This document shows, piece after piece, positions 1-8,545 of a stretch of 64,000 bases of DNA (position 1 is the stretch's first letter; each line of letters begins with the position of its first letter). Source of the stretch: Lentzea aerocolonigenes. GTDB taxonomy: Bacteria > Actinomycetota > Actinomycetes > Mycobacteriales > Pseudonocardiaceae. Location of the stretch: the NCBI RefSeq assembly GCF_000974445.1, contig NZ_BBOJ01000034.1, positions 1-64,000 on the forward strand, in the 5' to 3' direction. The notes beneath the pieces were generated by a model. The model saw nothing but the letters and a program-made list of their open reading frames with translations, made no database searches and was not told the origin of the DNA. A program made the translations under genes and the position numbers.

Positions 1-737
1 GGCCCGGCGAAGCGGCCGATGTCGCCGATCTCGGCGAGGATGACCGCCGCGAGGATCGGGCCGATACCGGGGATCTGCTGGATCACCGTCCAGCCGGGGT
101 CTTTGGCGGCCCGGCGCAGCAGCAGGCCGGTGACGGTGTCGATCTCGAAACCGAACGCGTCGATCAGCCGGCACTGCGAGTTCACCCTGGCCCGCAACAC
201 CGGCTCCAGCGGAACCTGCGCGAGCAGGACACGCCCGCGCACCCCGAACAGATCGGTGACCGGCAGCCGCAGGCCCTGCTTGGCCAGCACCGCGTGCACA
301 CCCGCTTTCAACCCCGACCGCCGGCCGACCAGCCGGCACCGATACCGCACCAACTCCCGCAGCTCCCGCACCGCCGGCGGAGCGATCCACGCCTCGGGCA
401 GGCGGCCCATCCGCAGCAGGTCCGCCAGATCCGTGGCATCCCGCACATCGTTTTTCACCCGCCGGGTCGTGAATCCCTTGATCCCCAGCGGATGCGCCAG
501 ATGCACGTGCGCGCCCGCCTCCGCCAGCACGTCCGCGGCCCAGTACCAGCCATAGGTGGCCTCCAGCACCACCTCCGGCGCCTCACCGGCCTTGCCGATC
601 TCGGCCATCAACCGCATCGGATCGTTCACGATCCGCACCGCGTCCAACCGCTCACCCTCAGCGGTCATCCGCACGATCACCGAACGAGACCGGTGCAAAT
701 CGATCCCGACGAACTGTTTCCCGTCATACTCAGACAC
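1..737 (-). CDS. IS110-family transposase, 3' end cut by window edge
   Basis: Transposase of a DEDD (RuvC-like) insertion sequence. The minus-strand frame opens at GTG 737 with AGGGAGG five bases upstream and stays open to base 1, about 245 codons. Visible motifs are GIDLH (first Asp about residue 13), VLEATYGWYW, and KNDVRDATDLADLL for the later acidic residues. The helix-hairpin-helix motif of the Tnp_20 domain, IPGIGPILAAVILAEIG, lies just before the edge. IS110 family proteins are about 400 residues, so the region with the catalytic serine is outside the window. Whether the copy is intact cannot be judged. Confidence 0.92.
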   Translation of the reverse strand, partial: MSEYDGKQFVGIDLHRSRSVIVRMTAEGERLDAVRIVNDPMRLMAEIGKAGEAPEVVLEATYGWYWAADVLAEAGAHVHLAHPLGIKGFTTRRVKNDVRDATDLADLLRMGRLPEAWIAPPAVRELRELVRYRCRLVGRRSGLKAGVHAVLAKQGLRLPVTDLFGVRGRVLLAQVPLEPVLRARVNSQCRLIDAFGFEIDTVTGLLLRRAAKDPGWTVIQQIPGIGPILAAVILAEIGDIGRFAG

Positions 738-903
738 AGGGGCCTCCCTTGAGTTGGAGTGAGCAACCCGAGTGTCCGCTCGGGACCCACCAGGAGCGAG
801 GCCCCGCTCCTTCATCGCATCAAGCCCCAATCGCAATCGTCGCGAAGCGGCGATGAAATGACCCGGCTCGTCAGGACTCACGCGCCCACCAACGCAAGGC
901 GAC
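738..903 (-). other. Noncoding end of the IS110 element; candidate bridge-RNA region
   Basis: This gene-free stretch lies directly upstream of the IS110 transposase start. It holds two perfect hairpins, CCCGAG/CTCGGG at 767-784 and GGAGCG/CGCTCC at 793-810, each with a six-base loop. IS110-group elements are known to encode a structured bridge (seeker) RNA in the noncoding end beside the recombinase gene. Assigning that role here is inference from position and hairpins. The element boundary was not located. Confidence 0.35.
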
Positions 904-1097
904 ATGGCAACAAAAGGTGACCCCTCCGCTGGAACCTGCGCCGAACCGCTCAAGCCAACCCGCGCGGTGCCACCTGGAACCGGCCAACGCAAACCGACCC
1001 CACACGCAGCAGTCGCCCACACCCCGCAAGCTCCGTCCCGGCTACCCAGTCGGCCACCCGGTCTGGCGACCGATCCGGCTGCTGTAGCCCAGCCACC

Positions 1098-1229
1098 CGG
1101 TCCCGCACCGCGGTCCCGCATCCCCGTCCCGCACCACGGTCCCGCACCTCAGGTCCTGCACACCCGCTCCCGCAACCCCGTCCCGTCACCCGGTCCTGCC
1201 ACAAGGTCCCGCCACCCGGTCTCCGTCAC
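1098..1229. repeat. Degenerate 13-14 nt tandem repeat, ten units
   Basis: Ten head-to-tail units approximate CGGTCCCGCACC plus one or two bases. Unit starts are 1098, 1111, 1124, 1137, 1150, 1164, 1177, 1190, 1203 and 1216. The period is not a multiple of three, so the proline/arginine-rich open frames across it are not convincing genes. The 738-1476 interval as a whole contains no gene I can support: only the IS end, this repeat, and the operator just before the GH3 gene. Confidence 0.8.
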
Positions 1230-1425
1230 TTCGCCCCAGCCACTTCGCCCTAGCCGTCCCGCCCCGCCGCCCGGTCCCACCACCCGAGCCCGCCCCAAAA
1301 TCACTCAACCGGCCGCCACCCAACCGCCCCACCCGCGCCCCCAACCAGCCCACCACCCCAGCGCCCGCGAGCACCCACCAGTCCGGTACGCGAACTTCCT
1401 CCCACGACGTCCCGGGAAAAACTCA

Positions 1426-1439
1426 TGAGAGCGTTCCCA
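1426..1439. promoter_or_regulatory. CebR-like operator upstream of the GH3 gene
   Basis: TGAGAGCGTTCCCA matches the 14-bp Streptomyces CebR box TGGGAGCGCTCCCA at 12 of 14 positions and keeps the inverted-repeat form. It ends 37 bp before the start of a secreted beta-glucosidase-type gene, where a repressor site is expected. CebR is a LacI-family repressor released by cello-oligosaccharides. That a CebR homologue acts here is inference, because none is encoded in the window. Confidence 0.6.
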
Positions 1440-1476
1440 TTGACGCAGACGTAACACAAAGTTGAGGATCTGCGGC

Positions 1477-4080
1477 ATGCAATGGAGAAGCACTCTTGCC
1501 GCAGTGCTGGGGCTGACGCTCGCCGCCAGCGCGACATCGGCCGCCGCGCAGGAAGCGCCGGAAGCGCAGCACGGACCGAAGCAGACTGTCATCGGGCAGC
1601 CCAGGACTGAGCACGGGTGCGCCCGCATCGAGAAGTCTCTGCCCACGCTCAAGGACTGGCCGAAGGTCGAGAGCCAGCTCAAGGGTGATCGCCGGGACGA
1701 GGCGAGGATCAAGGCGATCCTCAAGGACATGACGCTGGCCGAGAAGGTCGGCCAGATGACGCAGCCCGAGATCGGCGCGATCACGCCGCAGGACGTGACG
1801 ACGTACGGGTTCGGGTCTGTTCTCAACGGTGGTGGCAGCTGGCCCAACGCCAACAAGAAGGCCACGCCGCAGGACTGGCTCGCCAAGGCCGACGCCTACT
1901 GGGACGCGTCGAAGGCCACTCGCACCAAGATTCCCGTCATCTGGGGCATTGACGCGGTGCACGGCAACAACAACGTCTACGGCGCAACGGTTTTCCCGCA
2001 CAACATCGGTCTTGGCGCGGCGCACGACCCGTGTCTCGTCCGCGACATCAACGAGGCCACGGCCGAGCAGATCCGGGCCACGGGGCAGGACTGGGCGTTC
2101 TCGCCCACGCTGGCCGTGGTGCGCGACGACCGCTGGGGGCGGACGTACGAAGGGTTCTCCGAGGACCCGCGCATCACTCGGGCCTACGGGTTCGAGGCCA
2201 TCAAGGGCTTGCAGGACAACGCGAAGAGGCGCATCGGCGAGGACGGCGTGATCGCCACCGCCAAGCACTTCCTCGGTGACGGCGGTACGACCGGTGGCAA
2301 GGACCAGGGGGTCAACCCGTCCACCGAGCAGGAAATGATCAACATTCACGGGCAGGGCTACTACGGTGCTCTGGCCGCGGGTGCGCAGACGGTGATGATC
2401 TCGTTCAACAGCTGGACGAACGACGTCATCAACGAGGGCAAGGTGCACGGCAGCAAGTACGTGCAGACCGGCATCCTCAAGGAGAAGATGGGCTTCGACG
2501 GCCTGCTCGTCTCCGACTGGAACGGCATCGGGCAGGTCACGGGCTGCACGAACGCCAGCTGCCCGCAGGCGATCAACGCCGGCATGGACATCATCATGGT
2601 GCCCAACGACTGGAAGGCGTTCATCGCCAACACGATCACGCAGGTCGAGACCGGCGTGATCCCCATGGCCCGCATCGACGACGCGGTGACCCGCATCCTG
2701 CGCGTCAAGCTGCGCGCCGGCACGTTCGACGCGCCGAAGCCCTCTCAGCGTGAGCACGCCGGTGACCAGAAGGCGCTGCTGCACAAGGAACTCGCGCGCG
2801 AGGCCGTGCGGGAGTCCGCCGTGTTGCTGAAGAACAACAACCGGGTGCTGCCGCTCTCCAAGCGCAGCAAGGTTCTGGTGGTCGGCAAGAGCGCCGACAA
2901 CATCGGCAACCAGACCGGTGGCTGGACGCTGAGCTGGCAGGGCACCGGCAACACCAACGCCGACTTCCCCAACGCCACCAGCATCCTCAAGGGCATCCAG
3001 GACACGCTCGGCGCCGCCAACGTCACGTTTGCCGAGACCGCGGACAACGTGAACCCCGCGGATTTCGACGCCGTCGTCGCCGTCATCGGTGAGACGCCGT
3101 ACGCGGAGGGCGTGGGCGACATCGGCAAGCGGACGCTCGAGACCGCGCGCCTGTACCCGCAGGACCTCGCCGTGCTGGACAAGGTGTCCGGCAAGGGTAA
3201 GCCGGTCATCACCGTCTACGTCGGTGGCCGCGCGATGTACATGAACAAGGAGATCAACCGCTCCGACGCGTTCGTGGCCGCCTGGCTGCCGGGCACCGAG
3301 GGCCAGGGCATCGCGGACCTGCTGATCAGGGGTCGCCACAACGGGTTCAGCGGCAAGCTGTCCTACTCGTGGCCGCGCAGCGCCTGCCAGACGCCGCTCA
3401 ACGACCCGAGCCAGGACCCGCTGTTCAAGCTCGGCTACGGCCTGCGCGACTGGCAGACCGGCAACGTCGGCAAGCTCGACGAGACGAGCCCCGGCGGCAG
3501 CTGCTCCGGCGGTGGTGGCGGCACGGCGACCGAAGACCTCGAGATCTTCAACCGCACGGACGTCGCGCCGTACAAGAGCTTCCTCGGTTCGCCGGAGAAC
3601 TGGGGCCTCGAGATCGGTCCCGACGGCCAGGCCTCGCAGGCGAACATCAACGTCGTGCAGTCCGACGTCAACGTCCAGCAGGACGCGCTCAAGACGACGT
3701 GGACCGGCGCCGGACCCGGGCAGGTATACCTGCAGAGCCCGACCGGTACGGACCTGCGCGGCTACGGCAACGCCAACGCGGCCCTCGAGTTCGACGTGAT
3801 CGTGCACGAGGCCCCGGCCGCCCGCACGGTCGTCAGCGCGCACTGCAACTACCCGTGCCTGGCTGAGCTCGATACCACGCAGGCGTTCCGCAACCTGCCG
3901 ATCGGGCAGAAGGCCACGGTGAAGATCGCGGTCAACTGCTTCGCCGACAAGGGACTGGACCTGGAGAACGTCAACACGCCGTTCCTGGTCTACACCGAAG
4001 GCACCTTCCAGGCGTCCTTCGCGAACGTGCGGTGGGTGCCCAAGGCGGGCGCTGATCCGGACGTGCTTCCCTGCACGTAG
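1477..4080 (+). CDS. Secreted glycoside hydrolase family 3 beta-glucosidase
   Basis: Predicted exo-acting glucan hydrolase of 867 residues. A signal peptide (LAAVLGLTLAASATSAAA) is followed by the GH3 TIM barrel with KHFLGDGG and the nucleophile motif LLVSDWNG (Asp about residue 347). After that come the GH3 C-terminal alpha/beta domain, a glycine-rich linker near residue 680, and a C-terminal beta-domain like that of ExoP-type glucan glucohydrolases. ATG 1477 is chosen because GAGG lies nine bases upstream and it opens the signal peptide; a TTG at 1462 is in frame. A CebR-like operator precedes the gene and a strong hairpin follows it. Cellobiose or short beta-glucans are likely substrates by family and context. 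Confidence 0.93.
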   Translation: MQWRSTLAAVLGLTLAASATSAAAQEAPEAQHGPKQTVIGQPRTEHGCARIEKSLPTLKDWPKVESQLKGDRRDEARIKAILKDMTLAEKVGQMTQPEIGAITPQDVTTYGFGSVLNGGGSWPNANKKATPQDWLAKADAYWDASKATRTKIPVIWGIDAVHGNNNVYGATVFPHNIGLGAAHDPCLVRDINEATAEQIRATGQDWAFSPTLAVVRDDRWGRTYEGFSEDPRITRAYGFEAIKGLQDNAKRRIGEDGVIATAKHFLGDGGTTGGKDQGVNPSTEQEMINIHGQGYYGALAAGAQTVMISFNSWTNDVINEGKVHGSKYVQTGILKEKMGFDGLLVSDWNGIGQVTGCTNASCPQAINAGMDIIMVPNDWKAFIANTITQVETGVIPMARIDDAVTRILRVKLRAGTFDAPKPSQREHAGDQKALLHKELAREAVRESAVLLKNNNRVLPLSKRSKVLVVGKSADNIGNQTGGWTLSWQGTGNTNADFPNATSILKGIQDTLGAANVTFAETADNVNPADFDAVVAVIGETPYAEGVGDIGKRTLETARLYPQDLAVLDKVSGKGKPVITVYVGGRAMYMNKEINRSDAFVAAWLPGTEGQGIADLLIRGRHNGFSGKLSYSWPRSACQTPLNDPSQDPLFKLGYGLRDWQTGNVGKLDETSPGGSCSGGGGGTATEDLEIFNRTDVAPYKSFLGSPENWGLEIGPDGQASQANINVVQSDVNVQQDALKTTWTGAGPGQVYLQSPTGTDLRGYGNANAALEFDVIVHEAPAARTVVSAHCNYPCLAELDTTQAFRNLPIGQKATVKIAVNCFADKGLDLENVNTPFLVYTEGTFQASFANVRWVPKAGADPDVLPCT

Positions 4081-4084
4081 CCCG

Positions 4085-4122
4085 AAGGTGCCCTACCGGC
4101 AGACCTGCCGGTAGGGCACCTT
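4085..4122. terminator. Bidirectional terminator hairpin
   Basis: A perfect 17-bp stem (4085-4101 with 4106-4122) and GACC loop sit between the convergent GH3 and YigZ-family genes. There is no long T-run, as is usual for high-GC actinobacterial terminators. Confidence 0.85.
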
Positions 4123-4151
4123 CCTCTCGGTGGGGCGCCGCTCGGCACGGT

Positions 4152-4751
4152 CTAGTGGTCGAGGTCCACGGGCTCGCCGCGGATGGCGGTCACCGCGCCG
4201 CCGGTCTGCGAGGCGAGCCAGACCTCGAACGCCTCCGGCTCCTTCGTGAGCACGGTGAAGGTGACGTCGTGGCCGTACTCCGTGTCCGCGACGTGGTACC
4301 CGGCTGCGCGCAACGCGTTCTCCAGCTTCCCGGCCTGGTCGTGGTCCACGGCCAGAAGAACGCTCTCGTGCCGTTCGCGGGTGAGCGTCCCTATGGAGTC
4401 GATCGCCTCGGACACCGCCCGGCCGTACGCACGGACCAGGCCACCGGCACCGAGCTTGATGCCGCCGTAGTAGCGGGTGACGACAACGGCCGTGTCGACC
4501 AGATCGCGCCGTGTGAGCACTTCCAGCATCGGAACGCCTGCGGTCCCGGCCGGTTCGCCGTCGTCGGAGGAGCGCTGGGTGTCCGCGGTCCGGAACGCCG
4601 TGCAGTTGTGCGTGGCCTGCCAGTGCTCCTTGCGCACACGGGCGAAGAACTCGGCCGCCTCTCTCTCGGAGGCGACACGAGCGACATGGCACAGGAACCG
4701 CGACCGCTGGATCTCGATCTCGTGCGTGCCGTCCCGCTTGATCACCTTCAC
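4152..4751 (-). CDS. YigZ/IMPACT family protein
   Basis: Protein of 199 residues with the UPF0029 (Impact N-terminal) fold. Conserved segments seen are RSRFLCHVARV, THNCTAFR, DDGEPAGTAG and VTRYYGGIKLGAGGLVRAYG, and a YigZ C-terminal ferredoxin-like domain follows. Homologues are linked to translation control or proline-peptide metabolism, but the bacterial role is not settled. The start overlaps the stop of the upstream DNA ligase gene by four bases (ATGA), so the two are translationally coupled. Confidence 0.9.
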   Translation of the reverse strand: MKVIKRDGTHEIEIQRSRFLCHVARVASEREAAEFFARVRKEHWQATHNCTAFRTADTQRSSDDGEPAGTAGVPMLEVLTRRDLVDTAVVVTRYYGGIKLGAGGLVRAYGRAVSEAIDSIGTLTRERHESVLLAVDHDQAGKLENALRAAGYHVADTEYGHDVTFTVLTKEPEAFEVWLASQTGGAVTAIRGEPVDLDH

Positions 4752-5824
4752 CCGTCGATTGTCCTGCGCCGCTCCGCCTCACCGAACAGGGCGTCCAGCT
4801 CGGCCGGCGGTACTTCTTCGAGCTGCTCGTACGTGCAGCTGACCGGGTCGCGGTCGTCGCGGAAACGCACGAGCCGTGCGGTGTGCCGGAACCGTCCGCC
4901 CTGCACGTGCTCGTACCGCACTTCGGCCACACGTGACGGTTCCAGCAACACGACCTGAAGCTGCTTCTCGGGGTTCCACCGGCTGTTCATGCCCGGCCCC
5001 TCGTACGTCGCCCACGCGCTCCACGGGTGCTCGGCGGGGTTGAGCAGCGGTTTGAGCTCGTCGACCAGCTCACGGCGGCGGGCCGCGGTGAAGCTGCTCG
5101 CCACGCCCACGTTGTGCAGCTCGCCGTCCTGGTAGAGCCCGAGCACGAGCGACCCGACCGTCTCGCCGTCCTTGTGGAGGCGGTAGCCCGCGACCACGCA
5201 GTCGGCGGTCCGCTCGTGCTTGACCTTGAACATCACGCGCTTGCCCGGCTCGTAGACGCCGTCCAGCGGCTTCACCACCACGCCGTCGAACCCCGCGCCC
5301 TCGAACCGGGTGAACCAGTCCTGCGCCACGTCCGGGTCGGTCGTGGCCGGTGTCAGGTAGATGCCGGGCACCTCCGTGACGACCTCCTCCAACCGAGCCC
5401 TGCGCTCGGCCAGCGGCAGCGCGGTGAGGTCGGAGTCGCCGCACGCCAGCAGGTCGAACGCCACGAAGCTCGCCGGGGTCTCGACGGAGAGCTTCCGCAC
5501 CCGCGACGCCGCCGGGTGCAGCCGCAGCTGGAGGGTGTCGAAGCTCAGCCCGTCCGGCGTGACCAGCACGATCTCGCCGTCCACCACGCACCGCGGCGGC
5601 AGCGCCTTCTTGAGCAGCTCGACGACCTCGGGGAAGTAGCGGGTGAGCGGCTTGTCGTTGCGCGACCCCAGCTCCACCTCGTCGCCGTCGCGGAACACGA
5701 TGCAGCGGAAGCCGTCCCACTTGGGCTCGTAGGACAACCCGTCCCCGCGCGGCAGCTCGGGCACGGACTTCGCGAGCATCGGCTTCACCGGCGGCATCAC
5801 GGGCAGGTCCACGCCCGTGACCAT
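4748..5824 (-). CDS. ligC: ATP-dependent DNA ligase, LigC type
   Basis: Stand-alone ATP-dependent ligase of 358 residues. The adenylation domain has the motif I lysine in EPKWDGFR (Lys35), followed by VVDGEIVL and DGVVVKPLDG. The OB-fold half includes KVKHERTADCVVAGYR and ends with VRFRDDRDP. No polymerase or nuclease domain is fused, so it is the LigC rather than the LigD form. Actinobacterial LigC enzymes serve in repair or backup joining beside the NAD-dependent ligase. No Ku gene is in the window. It is the first gene of a two-gene operon with the YigZ gene. Confidence 0.93.
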   Translation of the reverse strand: MVTGVDLPVMPPVKPMLAKSVPELPRGDGLSYEPKWDGFRCIVFRDGDEVELGSRNDKPLTRYFPEVVELLKKALPPRCVVDGEIVLVTPDGLSFDTLQLRLHPAASRVRKLSVETPASFVAFDLLACGDSDLTALPLAERRARLEEVVTEVPGIYLTPATTDPDVAQDWFTRFEGAGFDGVVVKPLDGVYEPGKRVMFKVKHERTADCVVAGYRLHKDGETVGSLVLGLYQDGELHNVGVASSFTAARRRELVDELKPLLNPAEHPWSAWATYEGPGMNSRWNPEKQLQVVLLEPSRVAEVRYEHVQGGRFRHTARLVRFRDDRDPVSCTYEQLEEVPPAELDALFGEAERRRTIDG

Positions 5825-5930
5825 AAGCGAGCCGGTGGCGGTGTGCGGCGCGAAGAGGTGGTTGAACCCTCAACGGTCGACATAGACTCCTGGGCGGGTC
5901 GGTGTCGACCGCGGGAGGAGGAGTTCGGCG

Positions 5931-6305
5931 ATGGCACTCGCGGAACGGCAGCAGTCCTTCCACCGGACGGTGATCGACGTCGTCTACAAGACCATGGACC
6001 AGCTCGCCAGGACGGACTCGCCGGACGAGGTCTTCGAGCTGCGCGAACAGCTGCGCGCCGCCCTGCCGTGGTGGCGGGGTCTGCTGAAGATGCACGAGCC
6101 GAACGAGAAGCACCGCTGCCGGTCGTGCCGCGCCTGGTACGGACGGCACCGCGCGTGGCCCTGCCCGGTGTGGCGGGACGCGGTGCAGGCGCTGCACCAG
6201 CTCAACGACATGTACGGGTTCCTCGCCCACCCGGTCTCCGCGGACGGGAGACCGGGGGAACGAGTGACGGTGACGTGGCCTCAGACCGGCACTAGCCGAT
6301 CCTGA
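5931..6305 (+). CDS. Conserved hypothetical protein with CxxC metal-site motif
   Basis: A 124-residue protein with a strong Shine-Dalgarno run (GGAGGAGG). A helical N-terminal half is followed by HRCRSCRAWYGRHRAWPCPVW, in which three cysteines and nearby histidines could bind zinc. It is divergent from the ligase gene, with 106 bp between. I do not recognise a characterised family. The last 14 bases overlap the convergent ThuA-like gene. Confidence 0.75.
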   Translation: MALAERQQSFHRTVIDVVYKTMDQLARTDSPDEVFELREQLRAALPWWRGLLKMHEPNEKHRCRSCRAWYGRHRAWPCPVWRDAVQALHQLNDMYGFLAHPVSADGRPGERVTVTWPQTGTSRS

Positions 6306-7527
6306 AGCTCTGCGCCGCCGAGCCGGTGCACGTCGCCTGGACCAGCTGGACGCCGTCGGTGCTGCCCACCGCCGAGAGGCACTTGCCGGAGTGCCGCGCC
6401 GTCAGCGTCGAGTAGCCGTCCGTGCCGGTCGTGACGCGCCACTGCTGGTTGGCGCCGCCGACGTAGTCCCAGAGGTGGATGCCGGCACCGTCCGCCGTGG
6501 ACACGTCGCTCACGTCGAGCACCTTCGCGGGGTCGTTGCGGTACTCCAGGCGCGAGTAGCCGTCGGTCGTCGCCACGGCGCGGAAGTTCTGCGCGGTGGT
6601 CCCGTTGCACGAGTACTGCTGGATGACCGTGCCGTTCGCGAGACCGGCGGACCGGGCGTCGACGCACTTGCCGTTGCCGCGGTTGGTGACCGTCTTCCAG
6701 TCGGGCTGCGGCTGCGGGGTGCCGCCACCTCCGAGCCACAGCAGGCTGTCGATGAGGAACGTGTTCTGGGTGGCGCTGGCGAACGTGGACGACAGCGGCC
6801 GGTTGTTCGCGTAGTCCATCGCGTTGTGGCCGAAGTTCGCGTAGATCATCTTGTAGTTCTTGTTCGTCCACATGATCGGGTAGTACCCGCTGCGCCACTG
6901 CTGGTTCGGGTCGGTGCCGAGCGGGAAGCTCGACGGGTCGACGCTCGCCAGGACCTGGATGTCCGGGTTCGTGCGCAGGTCACGCGACCAGCTGTACCAC
7001 TCGCTGACCGACGAGGTGAACTTCTCCGGCAGCCGCAGGGTCGACGGGTGCGAGCGGGTCTCGACTTTCAGCGTCGCGGTGGTCGGTCCCCACGTGTTGT
7101 TGACGAAGTTCCCCTTGCCCAGGAACGTGTTGTGGTACCAGGACCACTCGTTCGCGTTCTGCGTGAAGGCGCTGACGTGGAAGCCCAGCCAGGCGCCGCC
7201 CGCCTCCATGTACCGCTGGAAGCCCGCGCGCTGCGTGCCGCTCGGCAGGTCGTCGAGGAAGATCACGACCTGGGCCTGGGACGGCGTGAGGGTGTTCAGC
7301 CGGTTCCAGTCGGTGGTGGCCTCGTAGGTGAAGCCGTTCTCCTGGGCGGCGCGGGCGAGCCACGGGTTCGCTTCCTTGACGAACGAGATGTGCGCCAGGT
7401 CGTTGGTGCCGTAGTAGAAGCCGAGCACCTTGAACGGGGCGGCTTGTGCCGGGCCGGTGGCCGAGATGCCGACCGGGAACAGCGTCGCGCCTATCAAAGC
7501 CAGCAGTGTCAACAGTTTTCGAGCCAT
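6292..7527 (-). CDS. Secreted ThuA-like domain protein with ricin-B (CBM13) lectin domain
   Basis: Protein of 411 residues. A signal peptide (LLTLLALIGATLFPVG... to AQA) precedes a ThuA-like glutamine-amidotransferase-fold domain, roughly residues 35-260. Visible segments include VLGFYYGTNDLAH, VIFLDDLP, GGAWLGFHVSAF and MIYANFGHNAMDY. A short Gly/Pro/Gln linker leads to a ricin-type beta-trefoil of about 130 residues with repeated Q.W/Q.F motifs. ThuA-like domains occur in carbohydrate utilisation; the reaction is unknown. ATG 7527 has GAAGGTG about ten bases upstream; a GTG at 7545 is in frame. A chitinase-type operator lies 55 bp upstream, and a chitin-active monooxygenase gene is the next gene upstream on the same strand. 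Confidence 0.88.
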   Translation of the reverse strand: MARKLLTLLALIGATLFPVGISATGPAQAAPFKVLGFYYGTNDLAHISFVKEANPWLARAAQENGFTYEATTDWNRLNTLTPSQAQVVIFLDDLPSGTQRAGFQRYMEAGGAWLGFHVSAFTQNANEWSWYHNTFLGKGNFVNNTWGPTTATLKVETRSHPSTLRLPEKFTSSVSEWYSWSRDLRTNPDIQVLASVDPSSFPLGTDPNQQWRSGYYPIMWTNKNYKMIYANFGHNAMDYANNRPLSSTFASATQNTFLIDSLLWLGGGGTPQPQPDWKTVTNRGNGKCVDARSAGLANGTVIQQYSCNGTTAQNFRAVATTDGYSRLEYRNDPAKVLDVSDVSTADGAGIHLWDYVGGANQQWRVTTGTDGYSTLTARHSGKCLSAVGSTDGVQLVQATCTGSAAQSFRIG

Positions 7528-7581
7528 GCGGGCACGCACCTTCACATCGCAGGGTTGCGCGCCCGAAGATCATCGTAGGGA

Positions 7582-7593
7582 TGGTCCAGACCT
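7582..7593. promoter_or_regulatory. Chitinase-type box (DasR-like half/core site)
   Basis: TGGTCCAGACCT is identical to the 12-bp direct-repeat element described in Streptomyces chitinase promoters and keeps the core of the DasR dre site (TGGTCTAGACCA). It lies between the AA10 stop and the ThuA-like start, so it would act on the ThuA-like gene. Confidence 0.55.
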
Positions 7594-7610
7594 ATTGGGG
7601 ACCGGGACGT

Positions 7611-8477
7611 TCACAGAATTCTTTTGCGCCACAACATGATCCCGCCGAGCACGGCGAGCCCGCCCAGTGCCGCCACCACGGCGGACAGGCCGAAACGCGT
7701 TGCGCTGGAAGGAGGTTGTTCGGCACTCGACGCAACGGGAACGGGTCGCGGGGTGCTCTGCTTCGAGGACGGCGGCGCGGTGGTGGTGGTCGTCGTGGTG
7801 CTGGAGGCCGGTGGCGCCACCTGCGCGGGCGGCGCGGCCGGTGCCGGTGGCGCCACCGGGGCGGGTGCGGGGGTCACCGGCTTGACCGCCGCCGCGATCT
7901 CCACGTCCGTGCACGAGTAGTAGGTGTCGGGCGTGTCCGTGTTCTGCCAGACCGTGTAGATCAGGTGCCGTCCCGTCCTGTCCTTCGGCAGCTGCACGTT
8001 GAACTCGTACGCGCCGTTGACGAGCGGGGGAGAGGGCACGGTCAGGAACTGCTCCAGGTCCGCCCACCGCAGCGGTGCCGTCGGCGAGTAGCCGTCGCGC
8101 GTCACGTAGAAGCGGAACGAGCCCTGGTGCGGGATCGTCGCCCGGTACGTGAAGTCCGTGCTCTTGAGCTTCGTGGCGGGCCACTCCGCGCTGGGGAGGT
8201 CGAGCCCCGCGTACTTCGCGAGCCCGGCGCTGCACAGCTTGCCGTCCGGAACGCGCTGGGCGTCGCGCCCCGCCACGTTCGGCAGCCGGATGTTGTCCCA
8301 CTCCTTGGACGGCAACCCCGCTTGAATGGCGCTGCGGCACGGCGAGGATGATGCTCCTGACTGACCGGGCGAGCACAGAAAAGCCCTGCTCGCCGGGTCG
8401 GTGGGCGCGCCATGGGCGTGCGCGGGAACCGCGGAGACCATCATGAGCAGCGTCAGAACGCCCACAAGGCGAAACAC
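7611..8477 (-). CDS. AA10 lytic polysaccharide monooxygenase, membrane-anchored
   Basis: Copper-dependent oxidative chitin/cellulose-cleaving protein of 288 residues. A 21-residue signal peptide ends AHA, leaving His22 as the mature N-terminus; with His117 (in ATIPHQGSF) it forms the histidine brace. The AA10 domain runs to about residue 200, where LIYTVWQ and YYSCTDVE are recognisable. A Pro/Ala/Thr-rich linker, a transmembrane helix and WRKRIL follow, so the enzyme is probably tethered to the cell surface. GTG 8477 is chosen for AGGGGAGG five bases upstream and for giving a normal signal peptide. The Shine-Dalgarno lies in a small hairpin (CCCCT/AGGGG, 8486-8503). Confidence 0.93.
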   Translation of the reverse strand: MFRLVGVLTLLMMVSAVPAHAHGAPTDPASRAFLCSPGQSGASSSPCRSAIQAGLPSKEWDNIRLPNVAGRDAQRVPDGKLCSAGLAKYAGLDLPSAEWPATKLKSTDFTYRATIPHQGSFRFYVTRDGYSPTAPLRWADLEQFLTVPSPPLVNGAYEFNVQLPKDRTGRHLIYTVWQNTDTPDTYYSCTDVEIAAAVKPVTPAPAPVAPPAPAAPPAQVAPPASSTTTTTTTAPPSSKQSTPRPVPVASSAEQPPSSATRFGLSAVVAALGGLAVLGGIMLWRKRIL

Positions 8478-8545
8478 GAGCACCTCCCCTGTCTTTCTAG
8501 GGGTACGCGTGCAAGACCCGAGTCGTTCACGGAAGATGTTTTGAC

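Noticed and set aside
904..1428. Proline/arginine-rich 174-codon frame
   Set aside because: It runs through a tandem repeat of 13-14 nt period with no ribosome-binding site or recognisable domain; the reading frame is a by-product of stop-poor GC-rich repeats.
1423..3843. 806-codon frame antisense to the GH3 gene
   Set aside because: It lies wholly opposite a clear enzyme gene, shows only low-complexity Arg/Val/Asp composition, and follows the codon-bias pattern of a shadow frame.
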